A stretch of 64,000 nucleotides of DNA from Verrucomicrobiales bacterium (GTDB lineage: Bacteria > Verrucomicrobiota > Verrucomicrobiia > Verrucomicrobiales > DEV007). The position numbers and the translations under genes were made by a program. Below the pieces are notes generated by a model, which made no database searches, was not told the DNA's origin, and was given only the letters and a program-made list of their open reading frames with translations. Positions 44,777-55,693 of the stretch are shown one piece after another. Positions within the stretch are counted from its first letter, which is position 1. Every line of letters starts with the position of its first letter. The stretch lies in the NCBI GenBank assembly GCA_029213005.1, contig JARGPI010000010.1, forward strand, positions 168,642-232,641, in the 5' to 3' direction.

Positions 44777-45856
44777 ATGGAAGCTCTCGAAACATTAGCA
44801 GTTGCTCTCGGATTCGCCTCACTCGCAGGTGTGAATCTCTATTTAACCGTGCTCATCACCGGACTTGCCGTCAATCAGCAGTGGATTGACTTCAGCGACA
44901 AGTACCCGGAATTGATGGTTCTCGGCGAACCCGTTGTTCTGATTACTGCGGGGCTATTTGCCACTTTCGAATTTTTCTCGGATAAAATTCCCTGGCTCGA
45001 CTCGGCCTGGGATTCGGTCCATACCCTGATCAGACCGGTGGGCGGAAGTTTACTGGCTCTTTCCGCGCTCGGCCCGACCGATCCAGCTCTCGGAGTTGTC
45101 GTGGCGATGCTGGCGGGCGGCACTTCTCTAATGACGCACGGGATGAAAGCCGGTACCAGACTCGCAATCAATCAGAGTCCCGAACCGGTGTCCAATACGG
45201 CGATGAGCCTCACCGAGGACATGGCGGTGATCGGTGGTCTGGCCCTGATGAGCGTCAATCCCCTTGCTTTCGCTGCGATCTGTCTCCTGTTTTTGCTCTT
45301 TTCTGCGATAATGGCACCGAAACTATTTCGCAGAATAAAAGCCTTCGGCTGGCTGCTGCGCGGCAAAGTGGTTTCAATTTTTCGGAAGCCCCGCACGGTT
45401 GATCACCTGAGGAATCCGATTTCGCTGGAGGACGAGGTCGCCCTGACCTGCATGGTGGGAATTGATTCAAAGGTGAAATGGTCCCATCCCGTGGTTTTGG
45501 GAATGAAGCGGAAGTTCGCCGGAGTGACCGCAAATACTTTCGGAAAAGTCTTCTATCTCGACTCTGATCCGGGAACGATCCACTTCATCGGTAAGCGAAA
45601 CTGGAAACGGTATCACTCACGGATCAGCCTTGATCATCTGGTGTTTACTCACGAAAGCAGATTCGCCAGCGAAAATATCGTGCTGGAGAATCCGGAGACG
45701 GGAAGTCGCCTCGTGCTCCGTCTACCCGGCGGATCGGAAAATTTTGCCTCCAAGATCGTATTGGAACTGACGAGAGCTCAATTGGTTGAGCCCCGACCAC
45801 AGATCGGTAAGTCCCCAAACCGGCCCGACCTTTCGACTCCGATCCCGGCGACATAA
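44777..45856 (+). CDS. DUF4126-family membrane protein
   Basis: 359 residues. The N-terminal half (about 1-200) has five hydrophobic helices and the DUF4126 pattern: ALGFASLAGVNLYLTVLITGLA, KIPWLDSAWDSVHTLIRPVGGSLLAL, and GTSLMTHGMKAGTRLAINQSPEPVSN. The C-terminal half (about 215-350) is soluble and unassigned; DUF4126 alone usually ends near residue 190. Function is unknown. A strong terminator follows the stop. Confidence 0.8.
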   Translation: MEALETLAVALGFASLAGVNLYLTVLITGLAVNQQWIDFSDKYPELMVLGEPVVLITAGLFATFEFFSDKIPWLDSAWDSVHTLIRPVGGSLLALSALGPTDPALGVVVAMLAGGTSLMTHGMKAGTRLAINQSPEPVSNTAMSLTEDMAVIGGLALMSVNPLAFAAICLLFLLFSAIMAPKLFRRIKAFGWLLRGKVVSIFRKPRTVDHLRNPISLEDEVALTCMVGIDSKVKWSHPVVLGMKRKFAGVTANTFGKVFYLDSDPGTIHFIGKRNWKRYHSRISLDHLVFTHESRFASENIVLENPETGSRLVLRLPGGSENFASKIVLELTRAQLVEPRPQIGKSPNRPDLSTPIPAT

Positions 45857-45883
45857 TATTTTTTCAATTTGGTAGCGTGGTCT

Positions 45884-45928
45884 GAACCCGCCATGGTGGA
45901 CAAAGTTCCATCTGGCGGGTTCTTTTTT
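45884..45928 (+). terminator. Strong intrinsic terminator after the DUF4126 gene
   Basis: GAACCCGCCA (45884-45893) and TGGCGGGTTC (45913-45922) form a perfect 10-bp stem, followed directly by six T. The loop is 19 nt and has inner pairing (TGG..CCA). Confidence 0.9.
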
Positions 45929-46011
45929 AGAAGCTTACAGACTTCCGTAGCGCGTATGCGCAGTCGCCAAACGGGGCAATCTGATGGATCACACCGTAAG
46001 TTATTTTGGAT

Positions 46012-48471
46012 ATGTTTTGTACCTCTCATCTGCTGCCCCGACTCGCTGCGTTTCTTATCGTAGCAGCGACTTCCTGTGCCGCTTCGGAGCATCCCGGTCC
46101 CGACCATCCCGGAGCGAAGATTTATCAGAAACTTTGCGCGGACTGTCATGCCGACGACGGAACCGGAGTGAAAGGAAAAGCCGACGATCCGCTTTATGGA
46201 AATCGCGACATCGCCTCTCTGACCGGGCGCATCGAACGAACCATGCCGGAGGACGAAGAGGACCTCTGCGTCGGTGAGGACGCCCGGGCCGTGGCCGAAT
46301 ACATTTACGACGCCTTTTACTCGGTAGAAGCCAGAGCCCGGAATACTCCGGCCCGCATCGACATGACGCGGCTCACCGTTTCCCAATATCGGAATTCAGT
46401 GGCGGATCTTCTGCTGAGTTTCCGGGGCGATATCGGCTTCGCCAACGACCGGGGCATCAAAGCTAAATATTACGGTGGCTTCAAATTCAACGAACGGAAG
46501 GAATTCAAAGAGAAGCAGAAAGCTGAGCTGGAGGCCAAAAAGAAGGAACTGGAGAAACAGCAGAAGGAGAAAGGCGACAAAGCGGAGAAAATCGAGCTGC
46601 CCAAACCGAAAAATGACTGGTTTGAGAGGATCGACCCGGCGATCAAATTCGATTTTGGCGACTCGATTCCCCCTCACAAAGAGGCTGCCGGCTTTTCAAA
46701 AGATGGATTTTCGATCCGATGGGAAGGAACCCTGCTCGCCGAGGAAACCGGTCACTACGAATTTGTGATCCGGACCCGTAACGGAGCCACTCTCTGGGTG
46801 AATGAAAATGATCACGGGGAATCCGGAACCAAAACCATCGATGCCTGGGTGACGCCATCCAACGAGATTCGCGATGAAAAAGGGTCTGTCTTCCTGATCG
46901 GCGGTCGCCCCTACCCGATTCGTCTCGAGTACTTCAAATACAAAGAGGACAAAGCCTACATCGAGCTGCTTTGGAAGAAGCCCCACGGCGAACTGGAGAC
47001 CGTCCCGAAACGAAATCTCACGCCGTTCTGGGTTCACGAATCTCTGGCTGTCGACACGCCTTTCCCGGCTGACGACCGCAGTGTCGGTTACGAAAGAGGT
47101 ACCAACGTCTCCAAAGCCTGGTTCGATGCCGTAACCGCCGGAGCAATGACAACGGCTGAATACGTGGTTGATCACCTCGATTCCCTCGCAAAAACCCGTT
47201 CAGGCAAGCCCGACCGGGCGGAAAAAGTCGCAGAATTTGCCAGCCAGTTTGTGGAGCGGGCTTTCCGGCGCCCCTTGTCGGAAGCGGAGCGGAAACAATT
47301 TGTGGATCATTATTTTGATACCTCGGATTCACTGGATGCCGCAGTGAAACGACTAGTTTTGATGACGATGACCTCTCCCCGTTTTCTCTATCCGGGACTG
47401 CCCGAGCGGGATACTCCCGATCAGTGGGATATTGCATCGAGACTCGCCTTGACCCTATGGGACTCACTTCCCGATCAGAAACTTCGGGCCCAGGCGAAGA
47501 AAGGCCATCTCAACAATGCCAATCAAATAGCCGCCGCTGCGAACGATATGAACTGGAATTGGCGGACCCGGGCGAAAGTGCGGGGATTTTTCCATCATTG
47601 GCTGGAATTGGAACGGGCCGAGGAGCTGACCAAGGACAGCAAAGTTTATCCCGAATTCACCAGCAAAGTCAGGTCGGATCTCCGGACTTCACTCAATCTC
47701 TTTATCGAAGACGCCGTCTGGGGCGAAGGCGGCAACTATCAGCGCCTGATGTTGGCGGACTATCTGTATCTCAACGAACGGCTAGGCCAACTCTACGGCA
47801 AGCCGGACGTGAAAGGCGGCTTTCAAAAAGTCTCACTCTCGCCCGACCGGCGGTCCGGAATTGTGACCCACCCTTTTCTGCTGGCCTCGTTGGCCTACCA
47901 CAACAGCACCTCTCCGATTCACCGGGGCGTGTTTTTAACGCGGAACATCGCGGGAATGACCCTGAAATCGCCTCCCATGGCGAATGTTTTCAAAGACGGC
48001 AATTTTGATCCCTCTTTGACGATGCGGGAGAAAGTCACCGAAATGACCCGTTCAAAAGCCTGTATGGGGTGCCACATCACGATCAATCCCCTTGGCTTCA
48101 GTCTGGAAAATTTCGACGGAATCGGCCGCTGGCAGACCAAAGATAAAAACAAGCCGATCAATGCGAGCAGCGACTTCAAAACCGACACGGGTCAAACCAT
48201 CAAGTTAAACGGGGCCCGCGATGTGGCGCAATTCGCTGCAAACTCGCAACTGGCCCATCGGGCTTTTATTCAACATTTGTTCCACCACATGGTCAAACAA
48301 CCGGTTCTCGCTTATGGTAATGATACGATGGAAGAATTGAGAACGGGATTTGAGCACACCGGCTTTTATATTCCCGAACTTTTGAAACGAATCGCTATCG
48401 TCGCCGCCAGCGAAGGGACCGACAACGCAACTGCTTCAAAGAAAAACCATCACACCCAAGCTTCGAGATGA
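46012..48471 (+). CDS. Cytochrome c / PA14 / DUF1592-type protein
   Basis: 819 residues from the ATG at 46012, with a signal peptide. A cytochrome c heme motif CADCH lies near residue 44. DUF1587 ([15 protein letters not shown]), a charged coiled-coil insert, PA14 ([19 protein letters not shown]), DUF1592 ([19 protein letters not shown]), DUF1588 ([26 protein letters not shown]) and DUF1585 ([24 protein letters not shown]) follow. A second CMGCH-like motif is in [13 protein letters not shown]. Such proteins are abundant in Planctomycetes and Verrucomicrobiota and are probably exported, heme-containing, and active on polysaccharides. The stop overlaps the DUF1552 start by 4 bp. Confidence 0.9.
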   Translation: MFCTSHLLPRLAAFLIVAATSCAASEHPGPDHPGAKIYQKLCADCHADDGTGVKGKADDPLYGNRDIASLTGRIERTMPEDEEDLCVGEDARAVAEYIYDAFYSVEARARNTPARIDMTRLTVSQYRNSVADLLLSFRGDIGFANDRGIKAKYYGGFKFNERKEFKEKQKAELEAKKKELEKQQKEKGDKAEKIELPKPKNDWFERIDPAIKFDFGDSIPPHKEAAGFSKDGFSIRWEGTLLAEETGHYEFVIRTRNGATLWVNENDHGESGTKTIDAWVTPSNEIRDEKGSVFLIGGRPYPIRLEYFKYKEDKAYIELLWKKPHGELETVPKRNLTPFWVHESLAVDTPFPADDRSVGYERGTNVSKAWFDAVTAGAMTTAEYVVDHLDSLAKTRSGKPDRAEKVAEFASQFVERAFRRPLSEAERKQFVDHYFDTSDSLDAAVKRLVLMTMTSPRFLYPGLPERDTPDQWDIASRLALTLWDSLPDQKLRAQAKKGHLNNANQIAAAANDMNWNWRTRAKVRGFFHHWLELERAEELTKDSKVYPEFTSKVRSDLRTSLNLFIEDAVWGEGGNYQRLMLADYLYLNERLGQLYGKPDVKGGFQKVSLSPDRRSGIVTHPFLLASLAYHNSTSPIHRGVFLTRNIAGMTLKSPPMANVFKDGNFDPSLTMREKVTEMTRSKACMGCHITINPLGFSLENFDGIGRWQTKDKNKPINASSDFKTDTGQTIKLNGARDVAQFAANSQLAHRAFIQHLFHHMVKQPVLAYGNDTMEELRTGFEHTGFYIPELLKRIAIVAASEGTDNATASKKNHHTQASR

Positions 48472-49793
48472 AAAACACTATGACTGATCGCCGCCGTTTT
48501 TTGCGAGACCTCGGCGTCTCAACTGCCGTCCTGCCTTTTCTATCGGGATTACCCGGATTGCACGCCGCTCAAGGCGGGAAAAAGCAGCGACTTATCATCA
48601 TGTTTTCCCCGAATGGAACGGTTCCCGAGGAATTCTGGCCACAAGGTGAAGGCAAAGATTTCCAACTGGGTCGAATTTTGAAGCCGCTGGAAGGCTATCG
48701 GGACCGGATGCTGGCCCTTCGCGGGATCAGCAACAAAATTGGAGGTGATGGAGACCGCCACATGCGCGGCATGAGCTGTCTTCTCACGGGTACCGAACTT
48801 TTCCCCGGAAATATTCAGGGCGGTTCCGATACTCCGGCAGGTTGGGCCAGTGGGATTTCGATCGATCAGGAGATCAAAAATTTCCTTCAAAGCCGCGAGG
48901 AAACCCGGACTCGCTTCGGTTCTCTCGAATTCGGTGTGGCGGTCCCCAACCGCGCTGATCCGTGGACCCGGATGAGTTACTCCGGCCCCAACAAACCGGT
49001 CGCCCCGATCGACGATCCAGAGCAAATGCTCTCGAGGCTTTATGGCAAGATGAAGGACAAGGAGAGTCTCGTCAGTATCATCGACGATGTTCAGGCGGAT
49101 CTGGTTAAAGTCTCGAAAAACCTCGGGGCGGAAGACAAAAACCGGCTTGAAGAGCACCTCACTTTGGTTCGCGAAATGGAAGCGGAACTGAAGCGGAAAG
49201 ACAGCAACGACGAAATGGCTCACCCGGTTCCCGATATTGATCCCGACATCGAACTGGTCAATGACAACACTCCTCGAATCAGTCGGATGCAGATCGATTT
49301 GCTGGTCAACTCTTTGGCGAATGACATGACCCGCGTGGCCACTCTGCAATTTATGCGTTCGGTCGGTCAGGCCCGTATGAACTGGCTGGGAATCGAGGAC
49401 GGCCATCACAGTCTTTCTCACGAACCGGATAAAAATGAAGAGGCGGTCGAAAAACTGGTCAAAATCAATACCTGGTTCGCCGGGGAATTGGCCTACTTGA
49501 CGAAACGTCTTGAGCAAACGCCCGAACCCGGTGGCGATGGCTCGATGTTAGACAACACGCTGATTGTCTGGCTCAACGAACTGGGTAAAGGCAACAGTCA
49601 CTCGCTGAAAGATGTTCCCTTTCTTCTCCTCGGAGGAAAAGCTAACGGATTTCAAATGGGTCGCAGCCTCAATCTGCAGGGTGCGGCACACAACCGACTC
49701 TGGCTGTCAGTCGCCCAATCGATGGGACACCAGATCGATACTTTTGGAACCGCTAAATATTGCGAAGGCGGTCCGCTTGATCTGATTTCTTAA
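48468..49793 (+). CDS. DUF1552-family Tat-exported protein
   Basis: 441 residues. The N-terminus [20 protein letters not shown] is a Tat signal. The body has the DUF1552 pattern: [57 protein letters not shown], and later [18 protein letters not shown] and [30 protein letters not shown]. The fold resembles alkaline-phosphatase-like or sulfatase-like proteins. It is always found with DUF1592-type genes; the function is unproven. Confidence 0.93.
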   Translation: MKNTMTDRRRFLRDLGVSTAVLPFLSGLPGLHAAQGGKKQRLIIMFSPNGTVPEEFWPQGEGKDFQLGRILKPLEGYRDRMLALRGISNKIGGDGDRHMRGMSCLLTGTELFPGNIQGGSDTPAGWASGISIDQEIKNFLQSREETRTRFGSLEFGVAVPNRADPWTRMSYSGPNKPVAPIDDPEQMLSRLYGKMKDKESLVSIIDDVQADLVKVSKNLGAEDKNRLEEHLTLVREMEAELKRKDSNDEMAHPVPDIDPDIELVNDNTPRISRMQIDLLVNSLANDMTRVATLQFMRSVGQARMNWLGIEDGHHSLSHEPDKNEEAVEKLVKINTWFAGELAYLTKRLEQTPEPGGDGSMLDNTLIVWLNELGKGNSHSLKDVPFLLLGGKANGFQMGRSLNLQGAAHNRLWLSVAQSMGHQIDTFGTAKYCEGGPLDLIS

Positions 49794-49796
49794 GAA

Positions 49797-50495
49797 TCAG
49801 TCCCGGTCGACAATTTCCAGCTGACTGCGATTCTTGACGATTTGATTTTCGCCGAGAATTCCAGTCCAGCTCGTCAGGGGATAGACGATTCCGTTTCGGC
49901 CCAGGATGGTTCCGGGGCTGAGCACGGAATTGCAGCCCACTTCCGTAAAATCGCCGACAATGGCTCCGAACTTCCGCAGGCCGGTATCAAGCGTGCTCCC
50001 GTCTTCGAGACGCAAACGAACCGCGCTCCGGTCGAGACGGACATTGGAACAAATCACGCCCGCTCCGAGGTGAGCTTTGTAACCGAGGATCGAATCACCC
50101 ACGTAGTTGAAATGGGGAACTTCGCAGCGGTTGAAGAGAATACAGTTCTTAAACTCCGATGAGTTGCCCAAAGTGCAGTCATTACCCACGATCACATTTT
50201 CCCGAAGGTAAGCGCCGCTCCTAATTGTCGTTCCTGAGCCGATCCAGGCAGGTCCTTTGATCACTGCATTGGCTTCAACCACAGCGCCGTCTCCGATAAA
50301 AACATCGGGCCCGACTTCCGCCCGGGGATGAACCTCCCCGGAGATTCTATCCTCCTCGCTGGAGATCAGGGAGAGCATCGACCCCAGATAATTCCGGATT
50401 TCGGGAAGTGCGTCCCAAACCCGGTCTATCCCCTCGAACAAATCCGGATGATCGGTTTCCTCGAAGTCTAAAAATTTGCCTGGTTGAAAATCCAT
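49797..50495 (-). CDS. Left-handed beta-helix acyl/nucleotidyl-type transferase
   Basis: 232 residues. Hexapeptide repeats run from about 60 to 210 (VHPRAEVGPDVFIGDGAVVEANAVIKGPAWIGSGTTIRSGAY, then VIVGNDCTLG, ILGYKAHLGAGVICSN). It resembles the C-terminal half of GlmU, without the nucleotidyltransferase half. It probably transfers acyl or acetyl groups to sugars or nucleotide sugars. It lies 18 bp after frr on the same strand. Confidence 0.8.
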   Translation of the reverse strand: MDFQPGKFLDFEETDHPDLFEGIDRVWDALPEIRNYLGSMLSLISSEEDRISGEVHPRAEVGPDVFIGDGAVVEANAVIKGPAWIGSGTTIRSGAYLRENVIVGNDCTLGNSSEFKNCILFNRCEVPHFNYVGDSILGYKAHLGAGVICSNVRLDRSAVRLRLEDGSTLDTGLRKFGAIVGDFTEVGCNSVLSPGTILGRNGIVYPLTSWTGILGENQIVKNRSQLEIVDRD

Positions 50496-50513
50496 TACGG
50501 AAGAAGTCAGTCC

Positions 50514-51080
50514 CTAGACGGTCATGACATCTTTTTCTTTCGCTTCGAGATGCTCGTCGATAGTTTTGACAAACTTATCGGTCAATTTCTGAACTTCGCC
50601 CTCGAGATCGCGACTGGAATCTTCCGTGATTTCTTTATCCTTGAGCGCCGCTTTCAGCGTGTCCATTCCGTCTTTTCGCGCGGCACGAACTCTAACCCGA
50701 CCCTGCTCCGCCATATCGCGAATCACTTTAACGAGGTCTTTACGACGCTCCTCGGTGAGTTCAGGAATAGGAAGGCGGATCAATCTACCGTCGTTCATCG
50801 GAGTGATTCCCAACTTCGACTCCTTCAGCGCTCTCTCGATATCAGGCACGATCGTAGGATCGTGAGCCTGAACCGTTAACAGTCTCGGTTCCGGAGTCGA
50901 AATCAGCGCGATCTGCTTCAGCGGCATGCTGGATCCGTATGATTCGACATGAACATTAATACTATCAACCAAAGCAGGGCTCGCCTTGCCGGTGCGGATG
51001 CTTGACATCTCGTGAGAGACAAAGTCTGCAGCTTTCTGCATCGAGTCTTCCGTTTCTAACAAAAATTCGTCTACGTCCAT
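50514..51080 (-). CDS. frr: Ribosome recycling factor
   Basis: 188 residues, normal length. The three-helix bundle signature is intact: SIRTGKASPALVDSINVHVESYGSSMPLKQIA, DPTIVPDIERALKESKLGITPMNDGRLIRLPIPELTEERRKDLVKVI and the late ELEGEVQKLTDKFVKTIDEHLEAKEKDVMTV. It dissociates the post-termination ribosome with EF-G. It is downstream of pyrH by 35 bp, the classical order. Confidence 0.96.
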   Translation of the reverse strand: MDVDEFLLETEDSMQKAADFVSHEMSSIRTGKASPALVDSINVHVESYGSSMPLKQIALISTPEPRLLTVQAHDPTIVPDIERALKESKLGITPMNDGRLIRLPIPELTEERRKDLVKVIRDMAEQGRVRVRAARKDGMDTLKAALKDKEITEDSSRDLEGEVQKLTDKFVKTIDEHLEAKEKDVMTV

Positions 51081-51115
51081 AGTATCTTTAAGATTACCCG
51101 TTTTCTTGATTTCTT

Positions 51116-51850
51116 CTATGCAAAAGTGGTCGGAGCGGAACTGACCAGTGTTCCCATATCTTCACCTGAAAGAACCCGTTCGATATTTCCCGGCGTCATC
51201 ATATCAAACACCACAATAGGCAGATTGTTGTCGGAACAGAGGGCAAAAGCGTTGCTGTCCATCACACCGAGATTGAACTGCAGGCAGTCCTGGAAATTTA
51301 CATTGGCGTAACGTCTCGCGTCGTCGTTCGAAACGGGATCTTTGTCGTAAACCCCGTCAACTTTGGTTCCTTTGAAAATCAAATCAGCCGAAATCTCGTT
51401 GGCTCGAAGCGAGGCCGTTGAGTCAGTCGAGAAAAAGGGATTTCCCGTTCCCGCGCCGAAGATTACCACCCGACCTCTTTCGAGATGGCGCAGCGCTCTC
51501 CGCAAAATAAAGGGTTCTGCGACCTCTTTCATTTCGATCGCCGTTAGCACCCGCGTTTCGACTCCGAGAGCCTCCAGACCACCCATTAAGGCCAGCGAAT
51601 TCATCACTGTCGCCAACATACCGACATGGTCCGCAGTTGAACGGTCCATTCCACGACCGGCAGCAGACGCTCCCCGCCAGAAATTGCCGCCCCCGACCAC
51701 AAGGGCTATTTCGAGCCCCCGATCCACTCCGGATTTGATCTGTTTGGCAATATCTTCGACGATTTCAGGAGAAATATTATCGTGGCCTCCCTGCTCCCGC
51801 AAGGCTTCACCACTCAATTTCAGGACAACTCGTTTAAACTCTCTAGGCAT
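51116..51850 (-). CDS. pyrH: UMP kinase
   Basis: 244 residues. The start KRVVLKLSGEAL, GIEIALVVGGGNFWRG, DHVGMLATVMNSLAL, and the acceptor loop GTGNPFFSTDSTASLRANEISADLIFKGTKVDGVYDKDP are all normal for hexameric bacterial UMP kinase. It phosphorylates UMP with ATP. It is usually preceded by rpsB-tsf; here a divergent dnaE gene lies upstream, so the translation cluster is split. Confidence 0.96.
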   Translation of the reverse strand: MPREFKRVVLKLSGEALREQGGHDNISPEIVEDIAKQIKSGVDRGLEIALVVGGGNFWRGASAAGRGMDRSTADHVGMLATVMNSLALMGGLEALGVETRVLTAIEMKEVAEPFILRRALRHLERGRVVIFGAGTGNPFFSTDSTASLRANEISADLIFKGTKVDGVYDKDPVSNDDARRYANVNFQDCLQFNLGVMDSNAFALCSDNNLPIVVFDMMTPGNIERVLSGEDMGTLVSSAPTTFA

Positions 51851-52086
51851 CGGGATCAGTCAGTAAGAAAAGGTTGGCCAACAATGCGCCAAAGCTCCAT
51901 TTTTGAAAGCAGAATAATTTTGGAAACTTGATGACTTTCCGGAACCCATTCCGGAGTTGCTTCGCGCCTCTTTGAGTGCTAATTTGAACAGCCAATCCTA
52001 ATCGAGCTTTTTTCCCATTTCGAAATTTTCTCTTTGCCAGAATTCAAGCTTTCTTTAGGATGACCGACACGCACTGACACAAACCC

Positions 52087-55000
52087 ATGGCTGCAGATCC
52101 ATTCATTCATCTTCATCTACATACCGAATATTCCCTTCTCGATGGAGCAGTGAGAATCGGGGATCTCGTCAAAAAATGCGAGCGCCTCAAGATGCCCGCC
52201 GTCGCTATGACGGACCACGGGAACATCTTCGGAGCGATCAACTTTTACCAGAAAGCAAAGAGCGCCGGGATCAAACCGATCATTGGATGCGAGGTTTATT
52301 TGACTCCCCCGGGTGTCAAAATGACGGAGAAAGGCGGTGCTCCCGTCGCCGTGGCCGGTGGCGGCGGCTCGGTGAAGAAAAAACGGAATTCCCACCTCAC
52401 GCTGCTTTGTGAGAATGAACAGGGTTACAAGAACTTGATGAAGCTCGTCAGTATGGCGCAGCTCGAGGGCTTTTATTACAAGCCCCGGATTGATAAGGAA
52501 ACCCTCGCGAGACACTCTGAAGGGCTGATCTGCCTGAGCGGTTGTATCAATGGCGAGGTCAATCAGTTCATCCAGAACAGTGACATCGAAGGGGCCAAAA
52601 AGTCGCTGGGGGAATTCCGGGACATTTTCGGGAAAGACAACCTGTTCCTCGAAATGCACGACCATGGTTTCGAGTCGCAAACCCTTTGTAACAAACACCT
52701 GCTGCAATTCGGCAAGGAGTTCGACCTCCAGATGGTCGCCGCCAACGACGTCCACTTTCTGAATAAAGCCGACCACGAAGCGCACGACATCATGATCTGC
52801 GTGGGAACCGGTTCCCTCCAGATGGATGAGAACCGGATGCGTTATTCGCCCGAGGTTTATATGAAAACCACGGCGGAAATGACGAAACTCTTCAAATTCT
52901 GCCCAGAAGCGATCCGGAACACCCTTGTCATCGCCGATCGATGCAATCTGGAAATCCACCTCGATTCGACCAGTTCGGAAAAGTATCCCCAGTTCGACTC
53001 GCCGGACGGTTCACCGCGGGATGATTATTTCCGCCGGGTCTGTCAGGAAGGCCTCGTCAAGCGGTATGGCGAAGAGCGGGTCAAAACCGATCCCGAACTT
53101 CAGGAACGTCTCGATTACGAGATCGGCATCATGGTGAAGATGGGATTTGTATCCTACTTCCTGATCACCTGGGATTTCTGTAAATGGGCCAAGGATAATG
53201 GCATCCCCGTGGGTCCCGGACGGGGTTCAGCGGCGGGTTCGCTCGTCGCTTATGTGATGGAGATCACCGATATCTGTCCGCTTCGATTTGGTCTGATTTT
53301 CGAACGATTCCTCAATCCGGAGCGGGTTTCACCACCCGATGTTGATATCGACTTTTGTCCGACCCGCCGATATGACGTGATTGATTACGTGCGGCAGAAG
53401 TACGGTGCCGATGCGGTCTCGCACATTATCACTTTCGGTACCTTCGGAGCGAAAAGTGTGGTTCGCGACGTCGCACGGGTTATGGGACTCAGCTTCACCG
53501 ATGGAGACCGGATCTCTAAAATGATCCCGAGCGACCTCGGCACCACTCTGGCCGATGCCAAGAAAAAGAACCCGGAGCTGAAAGAGGAGATCGCAAACAG
53601 TCCCACCACAGCCCAGCTCTGGAAATATGCGGAATTCCTCGAAGGGCTGACCCGGAATACCGGGGTTCACGCTGCGGGGATCGTTATCGGGGACACCGCT
53701 CTCAGTGACCACATTCCGCTGGCCCGGAGTAAGGAGGGTGACGCCGTCACCCAGTATGACATGAGTCCCCTCACCGACGTGGGGATGCTCAAAATGGACT
53801 TCCTTGGTCTGAAAAACTTGACGGTGATCAAGGACGCTATCGACCTGATCCACCTCCACACGCCCGACTTTGATCTCTATGCCGACGATCTTTGTGATCC
53901 CAACGCCTTCGCCCTCTTAAACCGGGGCGAAACCATCGGTGTGTTCCAGTTGGAATCCGGTGGTATGATGGCGCTGTGTCGAAACTTCGACGTGAACCGG
54001 ATTCAGGATATCATCGCGTTGATCGCCCTTTATCGTCCGGGTCCGATGGACCTGATTCCCGATTTCATTGACCGGAAAAAAGGCAAAACCAAGGTCAAAT
54101 ACCTGCACCCTCTGCTGGAGGAAGCGAGTAAAGAAACCTACGGAATTTTGATCTATCAGGAGCAGGTGCAGCGCGCCGCAAACCTGCTGGCCGGCTACTC
54201 CCTCGGTGAGGCGGACCTTCTCCGGCGGGCCATGGGTAAGAAAAAGCTCTCGGTCATGATCGAGCAGCGCGCCCTTTTCGTGAAAGGTTGCGCCGAGGTC
54301 AATAATATCCCGGAAAAACAGGCCAACGATATTTTCGATTTGCTGGAGAAATTCGCCGGATACGGATTTAACAAATCACACTCGGCGGCGTATGGACTGA
54401 TCAGTTATCAGACCGCCTACCTGAAGGCCAACTATCCCGTCGAATTCATGGCGGCGTTGCTCAGTAACGAAGTCAATAACACCGAAAAAATCTCAATCTT
54501 CGTCGCGGAATGTCAGCGCATGGGGATCACAATCCTCGGGCCCGACGTCAATCGCTCCGTTCCCAAATTTGCGCCGGAACCTCTTCCCGACGGACGCAAA
54601 GGAATCCGATTCGGATTGGCGGCGATTAAGAACGTGGGCGCCTCGGCAATGGATGCCGCGATCATAAACCGCACCGAAAAAGGAGAGTTTGAATCACTCG
54701 AAGATTTTGCGACCCGGCTCGACTCAAAAACCGTTAACCGGAAAATTCTCGAAAACCTCATCAAAGCCGGCGCCTTCGATTTCACCGGCCTGCGAAGAGA
54801 CGAAATGTTCTCCCGGGTCGGCCAGGTCATCGCCGGATCCAGCGCCACTCAGAAAGATCGCGAGACAGGACAGGGCAGCCTCTTCGACATGAACGAACTC
54901 ATGACGGCAGCCCCCACTCCCGATATTCTTGAGGAGGAGAAAGTGGAGTGGACTCAGCGGGAAATGCTGAAGCACGAGAAAGATCTCCTCGGATTTTACG

Positions 55001-55680
55001 TGACCGGTCACCCCCTCGACGAATACCGGGGAACGATCGAAGCCGGCCGCTACATCTCGTTCTCGAAACTCGGCGATATCAAACCTCACTCCAAGAAAAC
55101 CCACCTTTTTGCAGGACTGATTTCGGAATGTGTTGTGAAACATACCAAACGGGAAGGTAAGCCTTTTGCCATTCTCGTGATCGAAGATTTCAGCGGTCAG
55201 GCCGAAGTCATGGTCTGGAGCGAAACCTACCTCAAAACCCGTCATTTCCTCGAAGGCGGAACCGCAATTGTTCTCAAAGCCAAAGTAGAGGAAGATTCGC
55301 GAACCGGAGACAATCGACTCACCGCCGACGATTTAAAACTACTGGAAATCGACCCTAACGCCCCCGTTCCCACCGGACCGGCATATAACAGGGTACAGTC
55401 TCAGCCTGTACAGGGTACCGTCATCGACCCAACAGGGTACACTGCCCGGGCGAGTCATCACAATCCCGTCAAACTGAATCTCTATTCCGGTAGAGATTCC
55501 GCTTCCACCTTGGAACTGATTAAAGGCATCGCCCAGCAACATCCCGGAGACCGGCCCATTCACTTCAATGTGAAGCACCCCAACGGCGCTACGATCACTC
55601 TCGTCGCAGGGGAGAAATTTCTCGTCTCGGACACTTTCGAGAAAGAAAGTTCGGTGGGGAAATGGCTTCAGGAAGTGTAG
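52087..55680 (+). CDS. dnaE: DNA polymerase III subunit alpha
   Basis: 1197 residues. The PHP domain starts IHLHTEYSLLDGAVRIGDLV. The palm catalytic acids lie in PPDVDIDFCPTRRYDVI (about residue 420), followed by GAKSVVRDVARVMG, the finger region GVHAAGIVIGDTALSDHIPL, and HhH and OB-fold domains (VKHTKREGKPFAILVIEDFSGQAEVMVW). Residues about 1101-1120 contain three 22-bp GTAC-core units (encoding NRVQSQPVQGTVIDPTGYT), between the OB-fold and the C-terminal segment. This is the replicative polymerase; no proofreading domain is fused. Confidence 0.97.
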   Translation: MAADPFIHLHLHTEYSLLDGAVRIGDLVKKCERLKMPAVAMTDHGNIFGAINFYQKAKSAGIKPIIGCEVYLTPPGVKMTEKGGAPVAVAGGGGSVKKKRNSHLTLLCENEQGYKNLMKLVSMAQLEGFYYKPRIDKETLARHSEGLICLSGCINGEVNQFIQNSDIEGAKKSLGEFRDIFGKDNLFLEMHDHGFESQTLCNKHLLQFGKEFDLQMVAANDVHFLNKADHEAHDIMICVGTGSLQMDENRMRYSPEVYMKTTAEMTKLFKFCPEAIRNTLVIADRCNLEIHLDSTSSEKYPQFDSPDGSPRDDYFRRVCQEGLVKRYGEERVKTDPELQERLDYEIGIMVKMGFVSYFLITWDFCKWAKDNGIPVGPGRGSAAGSLVAYVMEITDICPLRFGLIFERFLNPERVSPPDVDIDFCPTRRYDVIDYVRQKYGADAVSHIITFGTFGAKSVVRDVARVMGLSFTDGDRISKMIPSDLGTTLADAKKKNPELKEEIANSPTTAQLWKYAEFLEGLTRNTGVHAAGIVIGDTALSDHIPLARSKEGDAVTQYDMSPLTDVGMLKMDFLGLKNLTVIKDAIDLIHLHTPDFDLYADDLCDPNAFALLNRGETIGVFQLESGGMMALCRNFDVNRIQDIIALIALYRPGPMDLIPDFIDRKKGKTKVKYLHPLLEEASKETYGILIYQEQVQRAANLLAGYSLGEADLLRRAMGKKKLSVMIEQRALFVKGCAEVNNIPEKQANDIFDLLEKFAGYGFNKSHSAAYGLISYQTAYLKANYPVEFMAALLSNEVNNTEKISIFVAECQRMGITILGPDVNRSVPKFAPEPLPDGRKGIRFGLAAIKNVGASAMDAAIINRTEKGEFESLEDFATRLDSKTVNRKILENLIKAGAFDFTGLRRDEMFSRVGQVIAGSSATQKDRETGQGSLFDMNELMTAAPTPDILEEEKVEWTQREMLKHEKDLLGFYVTGHPLDEYRGTIEAGRYISFSKLGDIKPHSKKTHLFAGLISECVVKHTKREGKPFAILVIEDFSGQAEVMVWSETYLKTRHFLEGGTAIVLKAKVEEDSRTGDNRLTADDLKLLEIDPNAPVPTGPAYNRVQSQPVQGTVIDPTGYTARASHHNPVKLNLYSGRDSASTLELIKGIAQQHPGDRPIHFNVKHPNGATITLVAGEKFLVSDTFEKESSVGKWLQEV
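55386..55440. repeat. Three GTAC-core units inside dnaE, 22 bp spacing
   Basis: TAACAGGGTAC (55386-55396), GTACAGGGTAC (55408-55418) and CAACAGGGTAC (55430-55440) start exactly 22 bp apart, all in the same direction. The first two are followed by AGTC and CGTC. The whole array keeps dnaE in frame because 3 x 22 = 66 bp. It is the only coding copy seen in the window. Confidence 0.85.
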
Positions 55681-55693
55681 TTAAAGCCTACCC

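Noticed and set aside
48549..49517. A 322-residue minus-strand frame
   Set aside because: It is a shadow of the DUF1552 gene and has no domain pattern.
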